From contig JAAXXT010000003.1 of assembly GCA_013334325.1 (NCBI GenBank), forward strand, positions 45,170 through 109,169: a stretch of DNA of 64,000 nt, given 5' to 3'. Below the pieces are notes generated by a model. It had not been told where the DNA came from. It did no database searches and was given only the letters and a program-made list of their open reading frames with translations. This DNA is from Erysipelotrichaceae bacterium (GTDB taxonomy: Bacteria; Bacillota_I; Bacilli_A; Erysipelotrichales; Erysipelotrichaceae). Made by a program: the position numbers and the translations under genes. Positions 9,352-18,436 of this stretch are shown piece by piece. The stretch's first letter is position 1; every line of letters starts with the position of its first letter.

Positions 9352-10023
9352 ATGGAAATCATTGAACTCATTCAGAATGCGATCGTACAACAGTTTACCG
9401 GAACCATCTCATTAAGCAGTATTCTATTATCACTCATTACGTCATTTGTGATTGCCTTGTTTATCTTGGTGGTCTATAAACGAACTTACAATGGGGTCGT
9501 CATGTCAAAGTCTTTTAGTTTACTTTTGGTTTTATTGGCGATGGTTACTTCCTTAGCCGTAAGAACCATAAGTTCTAATCTGGCCTTGTCTTTAGGGATG
9601 GTAGGGGCTTTGTCTATCGTACGTTATCGTACAGCGGTCAAAGATCCTATGGATACAGGTTTTATCTTCTGGGCCATTATGGCTGGGATCATGGCTGGGA
9701 TAGGACTTTATCTTATCGCCATCATTTCTGCATTGGCTTTAGGTGTCCTATTTATGTTGGTCTTTGGATTTGAAGTTAAAAAGAGCTCACAGTTTCTATT
9801 GATCATAAGATATGATTCTCTCGCTCATGAGGCTGTATTAACAGCCTTAACTAAGCTTCCAAAACATAAACTAAGAAATAAGACCATGGTTGGATCTAAG
9901 ATCGAATTGACCTTTGACATCGAAATTAAATCGTATGAAGAACAAGTCGTAGATCCTTTAAAAGCCATCGTTGGGGTAGATTCTGTCAACCTTATCTCTT
10001 ATCAACATGATTATGGGCTTTAA
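9352..10023 (+). CDS. DUF4956 membrane protein, partner of VTC/CotH proteins
   Basis: 223 residues. Four hydrophobic segments lie within residues ~22-140, with the conserved cytosolic-side motif GALSIVRYRTAVKDP near 83-98. A soluble C-terminal domain of ~80 residues follows. The family recurs directly after VTC-domain genes in many bacteria, suggesting a membrane channel or anchor for the polymerase product. GGAG precedes the ATG. No terminator with a T-run follows; a short AGGCT/AGCCT hairpin lies at 10026-10040. Confidence 0.82.
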   Translation: MEIIELIQNAIVQQFTGTISLSSILLSLITSFVIALFILVVYKRTYNGVVMSKSFSLLLVLLAMVTSLAVRTISSNLALSLGMVGALSIVRYRTAVKDPMDTGFIFWAIMAGIMAGIGLYLIAIISALALGVLFMLVFGFEVKKSSQFLLIIRYDSLAHEAVLTALTKLPKHKLRNKTMVGSKIELTFDIEIKSYEEQVVDPLKAIVGVDSVNLISYQHDYGL

Positions 10024-10063
10024 AAAGGCTTCTAGAGCCTACTAAACAACCGTCTGTGATAAA

Positions 10064-10792
10064 ATGAAATCTGTGAAAAACACAAGTTATGATGAGATCT
10101 TAAACGAGATCGATGATCATTTGACCAAAGGCGAGATCAAAAAAGCATTGGACTTGATCGATGAAGAACTTAGGATGCCTTATATCCCACCCTTTGTTTT
10201 GGCTAAGCTCAATCAATTCAAAGAAATCGCGATGACAGCTCAAAAAATAAACACCGAGATCCATTTAGACATGAGTGAAGAAGGCATCTTGAAGTATCTA
10301 CACCAAGATGATCTTCATCAACTTAGAGCTCTAGAAGCATTTAGTGTCATGAACATGAGAACGATTATTCCTTTGGTTCAAAAAGCTTTTGATCTGATTG
10401 AAGGACGTTTAATGAAATGTCTATTGACCAAATTAACGATTGAGCAAGCTCTAACCGAAAGCTTTACCTTCACAGATGAAGGCATCACCTATGAGTTTAT
10501 TCCTGCTTCTTTGACCTTGCCTGAAGATAGTGAAGGATATCAAGAAGCAAGAGCTCTACTAAAAAGGTGGCTTGAGGATGATGATCCATCGATGATGAAG
10601 CTGTGTTTAGATCAAGTTGAATTGGAATGCCTTATGAAGCTGCCTCAATCGATCGATGAAGATGAAGCATTCGACTTGGCATTTCAAATTCTAAAAACCA
10701 TTTTCCTGATGATTTCTACGTCTGAACATTTCGAAAAGTTCATCGTTGATAAAGGAATCCGAAAAAATGGTCATTTAGCACTCTTTAATTGA
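10064..10792 (+). CDS. Helical protein of unknown function upstream of tig (DUF3196-like?)
   Basis: 242 residues, acidic and almost wholly alpha-helical by appearance, with an N-terminal TPR-like repeat (DEILNEIDDHLTKGEIKKALDLIDEEL). It resembles the DUF3196 family of Firmicutes and Mollicutes, but I hold that weakly. The start is uncertain: there is no Shine-Dalgarno, and a -10-like TAAAAT overlaps the ATG at 10064, so the in-frame GTG at 10073 could be the real, leaderless start. Its last codons contain the left arm of the CIRCE operator of tig. Confidence 0.7.
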   Translation: MKSVKNTSYDEILNEIDDHLTKGEIKKALDLIDEELRMPYIPPFVLAKLNQFKEIAMTAQKINTEIHLDMSEEGILKYLHQDDLHQLRALEAFSVMNMRTIIPLVQKAFDLIEGRLMKCLLTKLTIEQALTESFTFTDEGITYEFIPASLTLPEDSEGYQEARALLKRWLEDDDPSMMKLCLDQVELECLMKLPQSIDEDEAFDLAFQILKTIFLMISTSEHFEKFIVDKGIRKNGHLALFN

Positions 10793-10801
10793 CAGTGCTA
10801 A
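10775..10801 (+). promoter_or_regulatory. CIRCE operator (HrcA binding site) upstream of tig
   Basis: TTAGCACTC, 9 nt, then CAGTGCTAA. This differs from the CIRCE consensus (TTAGCACTC-N9-GAGTGCTAA) at one base only. It overlaps the -35 box of the tig promoter and the stop codon of the preceding gene. HrcA repression of tig and lon, relieved by heat, is the natural reading. Confidence 0.88.
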
Positions 10802-10816
10802 ATTAAGTGTTATAAT
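10789..10816 (+). promoter_or_regulatory. tig promoter
   Basis: Perfect TTGACA (10789-10794), 16-nt spacer and perfect TATAAT (10811-10816). The -35 is buried in the CIRCE element. Confidence 0.85.
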
Positions 10817-10840
10817 TATTAGGCAATTTAGGAGGTCCTC

Positions 10841-12109
10841 ATGAAACATACATGGACATTAAAAGAAAAATCAAATGGAGTATTGACCGTCAGTTTAGAA
10901 GGTGAAGCTTGGGCTAATGCTCAAACCAAAGCCTTAAAGAAATTGGCAGAAAAAACGGAAATCAAGGGCTTCCGTAAAGGAAAAGCCCCTATCGATAAAG
11001 TGAAGGCATCCCTAAGTGAACAAGAAATCTTGATCAATGCGGTTGAATCCATCGCCCAAGAAGCTTTAGAAGCAGGTCTTACTGAACTCAAGATCGATCC
11101 AATCAGTCGTCCAGAATTGGGCGTTGAGAAGATCAGTGTCGAAGAAGTCGTCATGACCTTTACCTTTGACGTTAAACCTGAAGTTACTTTAGGCCAATAC
11201 AAAGATTTAGGCGTCAAGAAAACAAAAGTTAAAGTTACCAAAGCAGAAATCGACGCTGAAGTTGAAAAACTCAGAGAAGAATTCGCTGAACTCGTTTTGA
11301 AAGAAACAGGTAAAGTAGAAGCTAAAGATACAGCCGTAATCGATTTTGAAGGCTTTAAAGAAGGCGTAGCCTTTGAAGGCGGTAAAGGGGAGAACTACTC
11401 CTTAGAAATCGGCTCAAACAGCTTTATTCCTGGCTTTGAAGAAGCTTTGATCGGTTTAGAAACCGGTGCCAGCAAAGATGTTGAATTGACTTTCCCTGAA
11501 AACTATCAGGCTGAAAACTTGGCTGGACAAAAAGTCGTTTTCAAAGTCAAGATCAACGAAATCAAGACCAAGCAACTACCTGAAGTCAACGATGATTTCG
11601 CAAAAACAGTCAATCATCATGATACCGATACGATGGCTGGTCTATTAGAACACCTAGAACTTCATTTAAAAGAAGAAAAAGAACAAAAAGCAGAAGAAGA
11701 ATATACCAATGCGATCTTGACTAAAGTAGTTGATGCGGCCAAAGTCGAAGTACCTGCATCTTTAGTCACTGAAGAAACAGATCGTATGATGGAAGATTTC
11801 AATGCGAGACTGAAACAACAAGGTTTCGGTTTAGAACAATTCACTCAGATCACCGGTCAAACCGTTGAATCCTTGAGAGAACAAATGAGTACTGATGCGG
11901 CTGGTAAAGTAAAAGTCAGACTCGTATTAGACGCAGTCGCTGACGCAGAAAAACTTGAAGTCTCAGCTGAAGAAATCGAAACGGAATATAAAAACATCGC
12001 AGACAACTATACGATGGAAATCGCTCGTGTCAAAGAATTGGCCCCAGTCGAAACCATTGCATATGATTTGCGTTTACGTAAAGCCTTTGATTTAATCAAA
12101 GCAGAATAA
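10841..12109 (+). CDS. tig: Trigger factor, ribosome-associated chaperone and prolyl isomerase
   Basis: 422 residues, usual family length. The N-terminal ribosome-binding domain carries the signature GFRKGKAP near residues 43-50. The FKBP-type isomerase domain follows (~150-240: DTAVIDFEGF, FIPGFEEALIG, FPENYQAENLAGQ), then the helical C-terminal chaperone arms. It binds nascent chains at the ribosome exit. A strong AGGAGG site precedes the ATG. The CIRCE element and consensus promoter make it heat-regulated, and lon follows after 30 nt, probably in the same transcript. Confidence 0.97.
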   Translation: MKHTWTLKEKSNGVLTVSLEGEAWANAQTKALKKLAEKTEIKGFRKGKAPIDKVKASLSEQEILINAVESIAQEALEAGLTELKIDPISRPELGVEKISVEEVVMTFTFDVKPEVTLGQYKDLGVKKTKVKVTKAEIDAEVEKLREEFAELVLKETGKVEAKDTAVIDFEGFKEGVAFEGGKGENYSLEIGSNSFIPGFEEALIGLETGASKDVELTFPENYQAENLAGQKVVFKVKINEIKTKQLPEVNDDFAKTVNHHDTDTMAGLLEHLELHLKEEKEQKAEEEYTNAILTKVVDAAKVEVPASLVTEETDRMMEDFNARLKQQGFGLEQFTQITGQTVESLREQMSTDAAGKVKVRLVLDAVADAEKLEVSAEEIETEYKNIADNYTMEIARVKELAPVETIAYDLRLRKAFDLIKAE

Positions 12110-12139
12110 TTTGTCTTCCTTACATAGGAGGTGCAATCT

Positions 12140-14458
12140 ATGACAAATCTAAATCTAGAAATGAACGTACCTGCCGTTGCGACGCGCGGTGTACTTATTT
12201 TCCCCAACCAAGAAGTGATGATTGAAGTCGGACGCGAGAAATCAATGAACGCTGTCGATGAAGCCCTCAATTACTTCGATGGTCAAGTCTTCATCGTCTC
12301 TCAAAAAGACGTCCTCGTCGATGAACCTCACGAAAGAGATCTCTATTTAATGGGTACCTTGTGTAAAATCAAGACCGCTCGTAAAAAAGAAGGATTTCAA
12401 CGTGTAACCTTTATCGGCGTAAAACGCGCAAAGATCATTCGTTTATCCGAAGATGACAAGATGCTGTTTGCGACGATTCAACCTTTAGAAGATGTGATTG
12501 GAGATTCTACTGAAGAAATCGCTTTGGTTCGCCAAGTCGGTAAGTCTTTAGAACAGATCACCAACGCTCAAAATCATTTCCCTCAAGAAGTTTTCAATCA
12601 ATTGACCAAAGGGGTCAGTGCAGCTCAATTGGCTGACCAAGTCGCTCAATACTTCCCAATGAACGTCGATGATCGTCAAGGTCTATTAGAAGAGCTCAAC
12701 CTCAATGCGAGACTCTTATTGATCGTAGGCAATCTTAAAAAAGAAAAAGAATTGACGGCTATTGAAGCTGGTATCAACGAAAAAGTCCGTGAACGTATCG
12801 AAGAAAATCAACGTGAATATTATTTACGTGAAAAACTAAGAGCGATCAAAGAAGAACTCGGTGATGTCCCAAATGGGACAGATGATGTAGAAGATCTTCG
12901 TCGACTCGTAGAAGAGAATCCTTATCCAGAAAACATTAAGGCTAAAGCTTTAGAAGAAATCCAACGTTATGAGATGCTACCTTCTGCCTCAGGCGAAAGC
13001 GGTGTGATCAGAACTTATTTGGATTGGCTTTTAAAGACACCTTGGTGGCAAGAAACCAAAGACAACGAAGACCTGATGGCGGTTCGAGCAGTGCTTGATC
13101 ATGACCATTATGGACTTGATAAAGTAAAAGATCGCATTATGGAATACTTGGCTGTTAAACTGATGACCAAGAGCCTAAATGCGCCTATCCTATGCTTAGT
13201 AGGTCCTCCTGGTGTAGGTAAGACTTCCTTAGCGAAATCCATCGCCAATGCCTTAGGACGCAACTTCATCAAAGCCTCTTTAGGAGGCGTCCGTGATGAA
13301 GCTGAAATCAGAGGTCATAGAAGAACCTACTTAGGTTCATTGCCAGGTAGAGTCATCCAAGGGATGAAGAAAGCAGGGGTCGTTAATCCTGTCTTCTTGA
13401 TCGATGAAATCGATAAGATGTCTTCAGACTATAAGGGTGATCCTAGTTCAGCGATGCTTGAAGTCTTGGATCCTGAACAGAACTCAATGTTTTCTGATCA
13501 TTATCTAGAAGAACCTTATGATCTATCTAAGGTCATGTTTATTGCGACAGCCAACTACTTGGAAGATATCCCAGCGGCTCTAAGAGATCGTTTAGAAATC
13601 ATCCATTTGGATTCTTATACAGAAGATGAAAAGGTGAAGATCGCCTTGAATCATCTGATTCCTAAACAAGTCGCTATTAATGGCTTAAAGAAAGCTCAGT
13701 TTACTTTAAAAGAAAAAGAATTGCTTCATATCGTACGTAACTATACCCGTGAAGCAGGGGTTAGACAGTTGGAAAGACATATTGCGGCTTTATGTCGTAA
13801 GAGCGTCTTATCTATCTTGAAAGACAAGAAACGCACCATCAACATCAACGATAAACAATTGATGGAATGGTTAGGCAAAGAAATCTTTGAATATGGTCGT
13901 AAAGAAACCAAGAATCAAATTGGGGTCGTTACGGGCTTAGCCTATACTTCGTTTGGGGGAGATGTGCTCCCTGTAGAAGTAACTACCTTTGAAGGCAAGG
14001 GACGTTTGATCGTCACTGGCCAATTGGGTGAAGTCATGAAAGAATCCACTGAGATCGCTTTGGGTTATGTCAAATCTAATGCGAAGAAATACAACATCGA
14101 TCCTAAGTTCTTTGAGGATCACGACATCCATATCCATGTCCCAGAAGGGGCAGTACCTAAAGATGGTCCTAGTGCAGGCATAACGCTGACCACAGCCATC
14201 ATGAGTGCCTTAACTCATAGAGCCGTCTATTCCAACTTGGCCATGACAGGTGAAGTGACTTTAAGAGGACTCGTATTACCGATCGGTGGCCTTAAAGAGA
14301 AATCTTTAGCGGCACATCGTGTAGGGATCACCAAGATCCTCATTCCTAAGCTCAACGAGAAAGATTTGGATGAAATGGCGCCTGTCGTCAAAGAATCCAT
14401 CACCTTTGTTCCTGTTGAAAACATGGAACAGGTTCTAAAGGAAGCCTTGGTTTCCTAA
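12140..14458 (+). CDS. lon: ATP-dependent protease La (Lon)
   Basis: 772 residues with the full Lon architecture: N-terminal LAN domain (from VATRGVLIFPNQ), central AAA+ module with Walker A GPPGVGKTS at ~355 and Walker B VFLIDEIDK, and C-terminal protease domain with the Ser-Lys dyad (Ser678 in DGPSAG, Lys721 in GGLKEK). It degrades misfolded and regulatory proteins. The start chosen is the ATG at 12140, 7 nt after a perfect AGGAGG; the in-frame GTG at 12131 overlaps that site. The stop overlaps the start of engB by one base. Confidence 0.97.
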   Translation: MTNLNLEMNVPAVATRGVLIFPNQEVMIEVGREKSMNAVDEALNYFDGQVFIVSQKDVLVDEPHERDLYLMGTLCKIKTARKKEGFQRVTFIGVKRAKIIRLSEDDKMLFATIQPLEDVIGDSTEEIALVRQVGKSLEQITNAQNHFPQEVFNQLTKGVSAAQLADQVAQYFPMNVDDRQGLLEELNLNARLLLIVGNLKKEKELTAIEAGINEKVRERIEENQREYYLREKLRAIKEELGDVPNGTDDVEDLRRLVEENPYPENIKAKALEEIQRYEMLPSASGESGVIRTYLDWLLKTPWWQETKDNEDLMAVRAVLDHDHYGLDKVKDRIMEYLAVKLMTKSLNAPILCLVGPPGVGKTSLAKSIANALGRNFIKASLGGVRDEAEIRGHRRTYLGSLPGRVIQGMKKAGVVNPVFLIDEIDKMSSDYKGDPSSAMLEVLDPEQNSMFSDHYLEEPYDLSKVMFIATANYLEDIPAALRDRLEIIHLDSYTEDEKVKIALNHLIPKQVAINGLKKAQFTLKEKELLHIVRNYTREAGVRQLERHIAALCRKSVLSILKDKKRTININDKQLMEWLGKEIFEYGRKETKNQIGVVTGLAYTSFGGDVLPVEVTTFEGKGRLIVTGQLGEVMKESTEIALGYVKSNAKKYNIDPKFFEDHDIHIHVPEGAVPKDGPSAGITLTTAIMSALTHRAVYSNLAMTGEVTLRGLVLPIGGLKEKSLAAHRVGITKILIPKLNEKDLDEMAPVVKESITFVPVENMEQVLKEALVS

Positions 14459-15036
14459 TGGCTGGATTTCAGCAAGCCGTCTTCGTGACCACAGCTGTCG
14501 CCAAAGCAGGATTCTCTTTAACGGATCTTCCTGAATTGGTTTTGGCTGGACGAAGCAATGTCGGTAAGTCTAGTTTCATCAATACTTTATGTCGACAAAA
14601 GTCTTTGGCTTATGTCGGTAAGCGACCAGGTAAGACCCGCTACATCAATTTCTATCAAGTCGAAGACTTGATCTCGATCGTCGATGTCCCTGGGTATGGC
14701 TACGCCAATCGATCTAAGACTGAACTTAAAGCGTATGGGACCTTGATGGAAGATTATTTCAATACTCGACCCAACATTCGCGCCGTGATCTTGGTTATCG
14801 ATTCTCGTCATGGGTTGACCTCTGACGATGAAGACATGCTGGAATACGTCACTGAAAAAAGATTCCCCATCTTGATCGTTGCGACGAAGTCTGATAAGTT
14901 GACCCAATCTGAAAAGATGAAGACCAACAAAGAACTTCAGCTTCGATTTGGAAGCAATGTAATCCTGTTTTCTGCCCTCAAGCATTTAGGTATCGAAGAG
15001 GTCGAAAACTGGATCATGAATAAAATAAAAACCTAA
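14458..15036 (+). CDS. engB: Ribosome biogenesis GTPase EngB/YsxC (YihA)
   Basis: 192-residue single-domain GTPase needed for assembly of the large ribosomal subunit. G1 is GRSNVGKSS (residues ~31-39), G3 is DVPGYGYA, G4 is TKSDK and G5 is SALK, all intact. It overlaps lon by one base; lon-engB adjacency is conserved in Bacilli, which supports the assignment. The stop codon lies inside a strong terminator, so tig-lon-engB forms one unit under the CIRCE promoter. Confidence 0.95.
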   Translation: MAGFQQAVFVTTAVAKAGFSLTDLPELVLAGRSNVGKSSFINTLCRQKSLAYVGKRPGKTRYINFYQVEDLISIVDVPGYGYANRSKTELKAYGTLMEDYFNTRPNIRAVILVIDSRHGLTSDDEDMLEYVTEKRFPILIVATKSDKLTQSEKMKTNKELQLRFGSNVILFSALKHLGIEEVENWIMNKIKT

Positions 15037-15054
15037 GCATGCTTAGGTTTTTTT
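15028..15054 (+). terminator. Terminator of tig-lon-engB
   Basis: A perfectly palindromic stem (AAACCTAAGC / GCTTAGGTTT) is followed by eight T; the engB stop codon lies in its left arm. Confidence 0.92.
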
Positions 15055-15062
15055 GATATAAT
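15054..15062 (+). promoter_or_regulatory. Extended -10 promoter of the HPr-kinase-like gene
   Basis: TGATATAAT: TG extension plus perfect TATAAT (15057-15062), just after the terminator. No clear -35. An AGGAG site follows before the ATG at 15088. Confidence 0.6.
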
Positions 15063-15087
15063 AGGTCAATAGTTAGGAGAAAACCCG

Positions 15088-16785
15088 ATGAAACAAGATC
15101 TCTACATAAAAGACAATACCGCCATAATCAACTTTTCTACCTTTTTTGCCCAGACAACCGATGAATTCATCTCATCAGACAGTTTCAAAAAAATGATGAG
15201 TCATTATATGACTAGCTTAAAGACTGAGAATAGTGAACGCTATCAATGGTTGACCACAGGTCAAAGTGATACTGAAGCACTAACACAGTTGGTCAAAGTA
15301 CTCAAATTACTTTTGGTGTTAGACGTTGAAGAAATCAAACATCCTCTTCTAAGCGATTTAGGTCGCTTTAGTGCGATGATCGAAGATTGGTATAACAGTT
15401 GGAGACAACTTCAACGTTGCTCCATCATCAAGATCTCTTCCTCTCATAGTGGCCAAGTCAATAACTTTATCGAAGCAGATACGAAGTTCAATGCTTTGAT
15501 CCTGTCTGTATATCGTGGTATCCAAGAAAAGATCCAAGGTCATAAGAATAGGGTCTATCGTCAACTTCAAGCGGGAACCAACGCATCGATGGTTCTTAAA
15601 GACATCAAATGGCCTATCTTTGAAGGCTATGAAGCTCTAAAAGGCATCCCTTATGTAGACTCACTTCTCTTAAGAGCGCCTTTACTACTTCACCCAAGAA
15701 GCTCTAAACGAGTCGGTTCTTTTGAACCGGTTTCTGTGAATCCATTTCATGGATTAACTTTAGATAAAGAAGAGTGGTATTGTTATCCTGCGAAAGTAGG
15801 AAGCTTATTGATCTTGATCTATGTCCATATCGATTTTACTTTCTCAGGCATCGCCAATGCGAATCTCTTTGAATTGGCAGGTGATGATGAAGTACTAAAG
15901 ACAAGACCTGATGGGATCGTATTGTTTGGGCTTAAAGATAAATCAGATGATTGTACTTACACTTATGATGAGAAAAATAAAGTTTGGGTAGGTAAAGTGC
16001 CTTATCAAACACGTATAGAATACTTCGGTTATATGAAGAAAATGGTCCTTACCTTACACAACGCCATCATGATGAAAAAAGGGTGGTTACCTATCCATGG
16101 ATCTATGATCAATGTCAACTTTAAAGATGGAAGACAAGTAGGGGTCGTGTTTATGGGAGACAGTGGCGCTGGTAAATCAGAAACCATTGAAGCCATGCAA
16201 CTACTGGGTCATGAGGATCTTGTCAGTATGGATGTCATCTTCGATGATATGGGATCATTCCATGTTGAAGGCAATCATGTGGTAGCCCAAGGCACAGAGA
16301 TCGGAGCTTTCATTCGTTTAGATGATCTTGATAAAGGATCACCTTATAAGACAATGGATAGATCGATCTTTATGAATCCAGAATCGACAGTAAATGCTAG
16401 AGTAGTTATCCCTGTCAATACCTATAAAGAAATCGTTAAGAGCCATCGTGTAGATTACTTCTTCTATGCCAACAACTATGTCGATAAGACAGGGCTCTTG
16501 GTGGTTAATACTGCATCAGACATCAAACAAGTCTTCGTTGAAGGTAAACGTATGGCTATGGCGACGACCCATGAGACTGGTTTATCTATGACCTATTTCG
16601 CGAATCCTTTTGGTCCTATGCAAGATCAAAAACTCTGTGATCCTTTGATTGATTATTACTTCAAAGCCTTAGATGAATATAAAGTTAAGACAGGAGAGAT
16701 CTATACTGGTCTAGGATTAAAAAACAAGGTGGATAACCACCTTGAATTGACTGCCAAAGCTGTTTTAGAGCTCATACACGATTAA
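15088..16785 (+). CDS. P-loop protein related to HPr kinase / PEP carboxykinase, function unknown
   Basis: 565 residues. The P-loop GDSGAGKSE (residues 357-365) followed about 16 residues later by LVSMDVIFDD resembles HPr kinase (GxSGxGKSE ... DD) and the PEPCK fold. HGSMINV before the P-loop and the 440-540 region read like PEPCK-type domains. The first ~300 residues are not recognised. It is longer than HPr kinase (~310) and lacks the ordinary PEPCK kinase loop. It could be a kinase acting on a protein or small molecule. It has its own promoter and AGGAG site and ends convergent with a HAD gene, the two stops overlapping. Confidence 0.7.
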   Translation: MKQDLYIKDNTAIINFSTFFAQTTDEFISSDSFKKMMSHYMTSLKTENSERYQWLTTGQSDTEALTQLVKVLKLLLVLDVEEIKHPLLSDLGRFSAMIEDWYNSWRQLQRCSIIKISSSHSGQVNNFIEADTKFNALILSVYRGIQEKIQGHKNRVYRQLQAGTNASMVLKDIKWPIFEGYEALKGIPYVDSLLLRAPLLLHPRSSKRVGSFEPVSVNPFHGLTLDKEEWYCYPAKVGSLLILIYVHIDFTFSGIANANLFELAGDDEVLKTRPDGIVLFGLKDKSDDCTYTYDEKNKVWVGKVPYQTRIEYFGYMKKMVLTLHNAIMMKKGWLPIHGSMINVNFKDGRQVGVVFMGDSGAGKSETIEAMQLLGHEDLVSMDVIFDDMGSFHVEGNHVVAQGTEIGAFIRLDDLDKGSPYKTMDRSIFMNPESTVNARVVIPVNTYKEIVKSHRVDYFFYANNYVDKTGLLVVNTASDIKQVFVEGKRMAMATTHETGLSMTYFANPFGPMQDQKLCDPLIDYYFKALDEYKVKTGEIYTGLGLKNKVDNHLELTAKAVLELIHD

Positions 16786-17567
16786 TCAATAAGATAGCCT
16801 AGTGTGTTTAGCATCTTAGCAATCCCGTCTTCATCGACAGGGGATGCCACATAATGGGCTATTTTTTTTACGGCTTCTACACCATTGCCCATCGCGACAC
16901 TGATAGGGGCATGTTGAAGCATATCATAATCATTCATAGAATCTCCAAAAGCGATGTAATAATCAGAATGACCAGTGCTTTCTAATAAATCAAGAATACT
17001 ATGATGTTTAGATACACCGGCCTTCAAGACATCGGCGGATGTTGTCGTTGTCGCTCTGATCTCTATTCCTTCAATATCACTTAAGATGTTCCAATCAAAA
17101 TCTTCATTCTCATAGATCAAGATCTGATCGATGGGTTCATCTTCATAGTCTTTGACTTCTGGGATCGGTTCTTTGAAGTATCGATGAGCGATCTCTACAT
17201 AGGCGTTGGCCTTCATACTCATCATATCGCCTTGTGGTCCACTTAGAAAAACAGGCATCTGAAGCTTATGACATCGATCGATCAATTCTCTTACGATCTT
17301 AGGATCATGGGTATGTTGACGAAGGATCTTGTAGTTTCCATCCATGATCACATGACCATTGTTTAAGATAAGGTATTTCCACTTCACGAGACCTTCTAAT
17401 TTCAAGGTCCTAAACATCTTGATGTTTCGTCCAGTTGCGATACATATCGAATATCCTTGATCATTTAAGGTATTAAGTGCTTTTAAAGCAGATTCAGGAA
17501 TCTTATGTGTAGTAGTATCCAATAAGGTTCCATCTATATCGAAAAACAGGGCATTTGGTAAGTTCAT
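16782..17567 (-). CDS. Cof-type HAD-superfamily phosphatase
   Basis: 261 residues. Motif I FFDIDGTLLDT at the N-terminus, motif II IATGRN, and motif IV GDSMNDYDML near residue 208 define a class IIB (Cof) HAD hydrolase. Such enzymes dephosphorylate sugar phosphates, FMN or phosphorylated cofactors; the exact substrate is not readable. It converges on the P-loop gene (stops overlap) and is divergent from a second Cof phosphatase 56 nt away. Confidence 0.9.
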   Translation of the reverse strand: MNLPNALFFDIDGTLLDTTTHKIPESALKALNTLNDQGYSICIATGRNIKMFRTLKLEGLVKWKYLILNNGHVIMDGNYKILRQHTHDPKIVRELIDRCHKLQMPVFLSGPQGDMMSMKANAYVEIAHRYFKEPIPEVKDYEDEPIDQILIYENEDFDWNILSDIEGIEIRATTTTSADVLKAGVSKHHSILDLLESTGHSDYYIAFGDSMNDYDMLQHAPISVAMGNGVEAVKKIAHYVASPVDEDGIAKMLNTLGYLID

Positions 17568-17608
17568 GTGTTCATTATAGCAAACCTACCCCATTCATCC
17601 CATTAGAA

Positions 17609-17617
17609 TGATAGAAT
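17609..17617 (+). promoter_or_regulatory. Extended -10 promoter, leaderless layout
   Basis: TGATAGAAT: TG extension plus TAGAAT (17612-17617), 6 nt before the ATG at 17624. No -35 and no Shine-Dalgarno. Confidence 0.55.
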
Positions 17618-17623
17618 GTTTAA

Positions 17624-18436
17624 ATGATAAAACTTTTCGTATGTGATATAGACAACACTCTATTGAATAAAAACGTTGGTATGCCTCCTGCTAATCTAGA
17701 AGCCATCTTGGCTTTACAAAAAGCAGGGGTCATTGTAGCCTTAGCCAGTGGACGTATCAATGTAGGGATGACAGATCTCGCCCATCAACTACAGCTGGAT
17801 AAGTATGGAGGATATCTAATAGCTTCTAATGGATCCTATGTGCAATCTCTAAGTGATGGCAGAGTTCTCTGTAATGAATTGATTGCTTTAGATAAGCTTA
17901 AAGAAATGGTAGATCATGCACAGCGTTTAGATATTCATGTCTCCATTCAACAGGGGAATCTTCTTGCCTATACTGTTGCTGATGATGCGATAAGTTATAA
18001 CCGAGATGTCATAGGTCTACAGGTAGAACACCATGAAGATCTAAGGTCCTATCTTTATGAAGCATCCAATAAAGTAGAAGTAACAGGTTGGTTTCATGGG
18101 GATGAGGCTCCTTTTGATGAATTCTGTAAGCTATATCAAAACGATTATAGTTTAATTAGAGGAAGAGGAACCTATCTGGATGTGATGCCTTTAGGCATTA
18201 CGAAAGCAACAGGCGTAGCCATCGTTATGAAAGAACTTCATCTTAAACCAGAAGAAGTCGCAGCGATCGGAGATGGGGAAAATGATCGACATATGCTAAA
18301 AGCAGCAGGACTATCAGCGACCTTAGCCAATGCAAGTACATCTCTTCAGGAAGATGTTGATCATGTAGTGGCTTCTGTTGAACAAGCAGGATTATCTCAT
18401 TTCGCTCATTTGGTCTTATCAAAAAACGCAAACTAA
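17624..18436 (+). CDS. Cof-type HAD-superfamily phosphatase
   Basis: 270 residues with motif I VCDIDNTLLNK, motif II ALASGRI and motif IV GDGENDRHML. Motif I has Asn in place of the usual Gly (DIDNT versus DxDGT), a tolerated change in this family. The catalytic aspartates are present. It likely removes phosphate from a small metabolite. The -10 box lies 6 nt before the ATG with no ribosome binding site, so the transcript may be leaderless. A terminator follows directly. Confidence 0.9.
   Translation: MIKLFVCDIDNTLLNKNVGMPPANLEAILALQKAGVIVALASGRINVGMTDLAHQLQLDKYGGYLIASNGSYVQSLSDGRVLCNELIALDKLKEMVDHAQRLDIHVSIQQGNLLAYTVADDAISYNRDVIGLQVEHHEDLRSYLYEASNKVEVTGWFHGDEAPFDEFCKLYQNDYSLIRGRGTYLDVMPLGITKATGVAIVMKELHLKPEEVAAIGDGENDRHMLKAAGLSATLANASTSLQEDVDHVVASVEQAGLSHFAHLVLSKNAN

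Noticed and set aside
10026..10040. Hairpin AGGCT/AGCCT after the DUF4956 gene as a terminator
   Set aside because: The stem is only 5 bp and no T-run follows, so termination is unlikely.
14587..14985. 132-codon open frame antisense to engB
   Set aside because: It covers the conserved GTPase motifs on the other strand; no start signal and no family resemblance.
16782..16785. Overlapping stops of the P-loop gene and HAD gene as a possible frameshift or fusion
   Set aside because: The genes are on opposite strands and both end in intact, complete domains; this is ordinary convergent packing.
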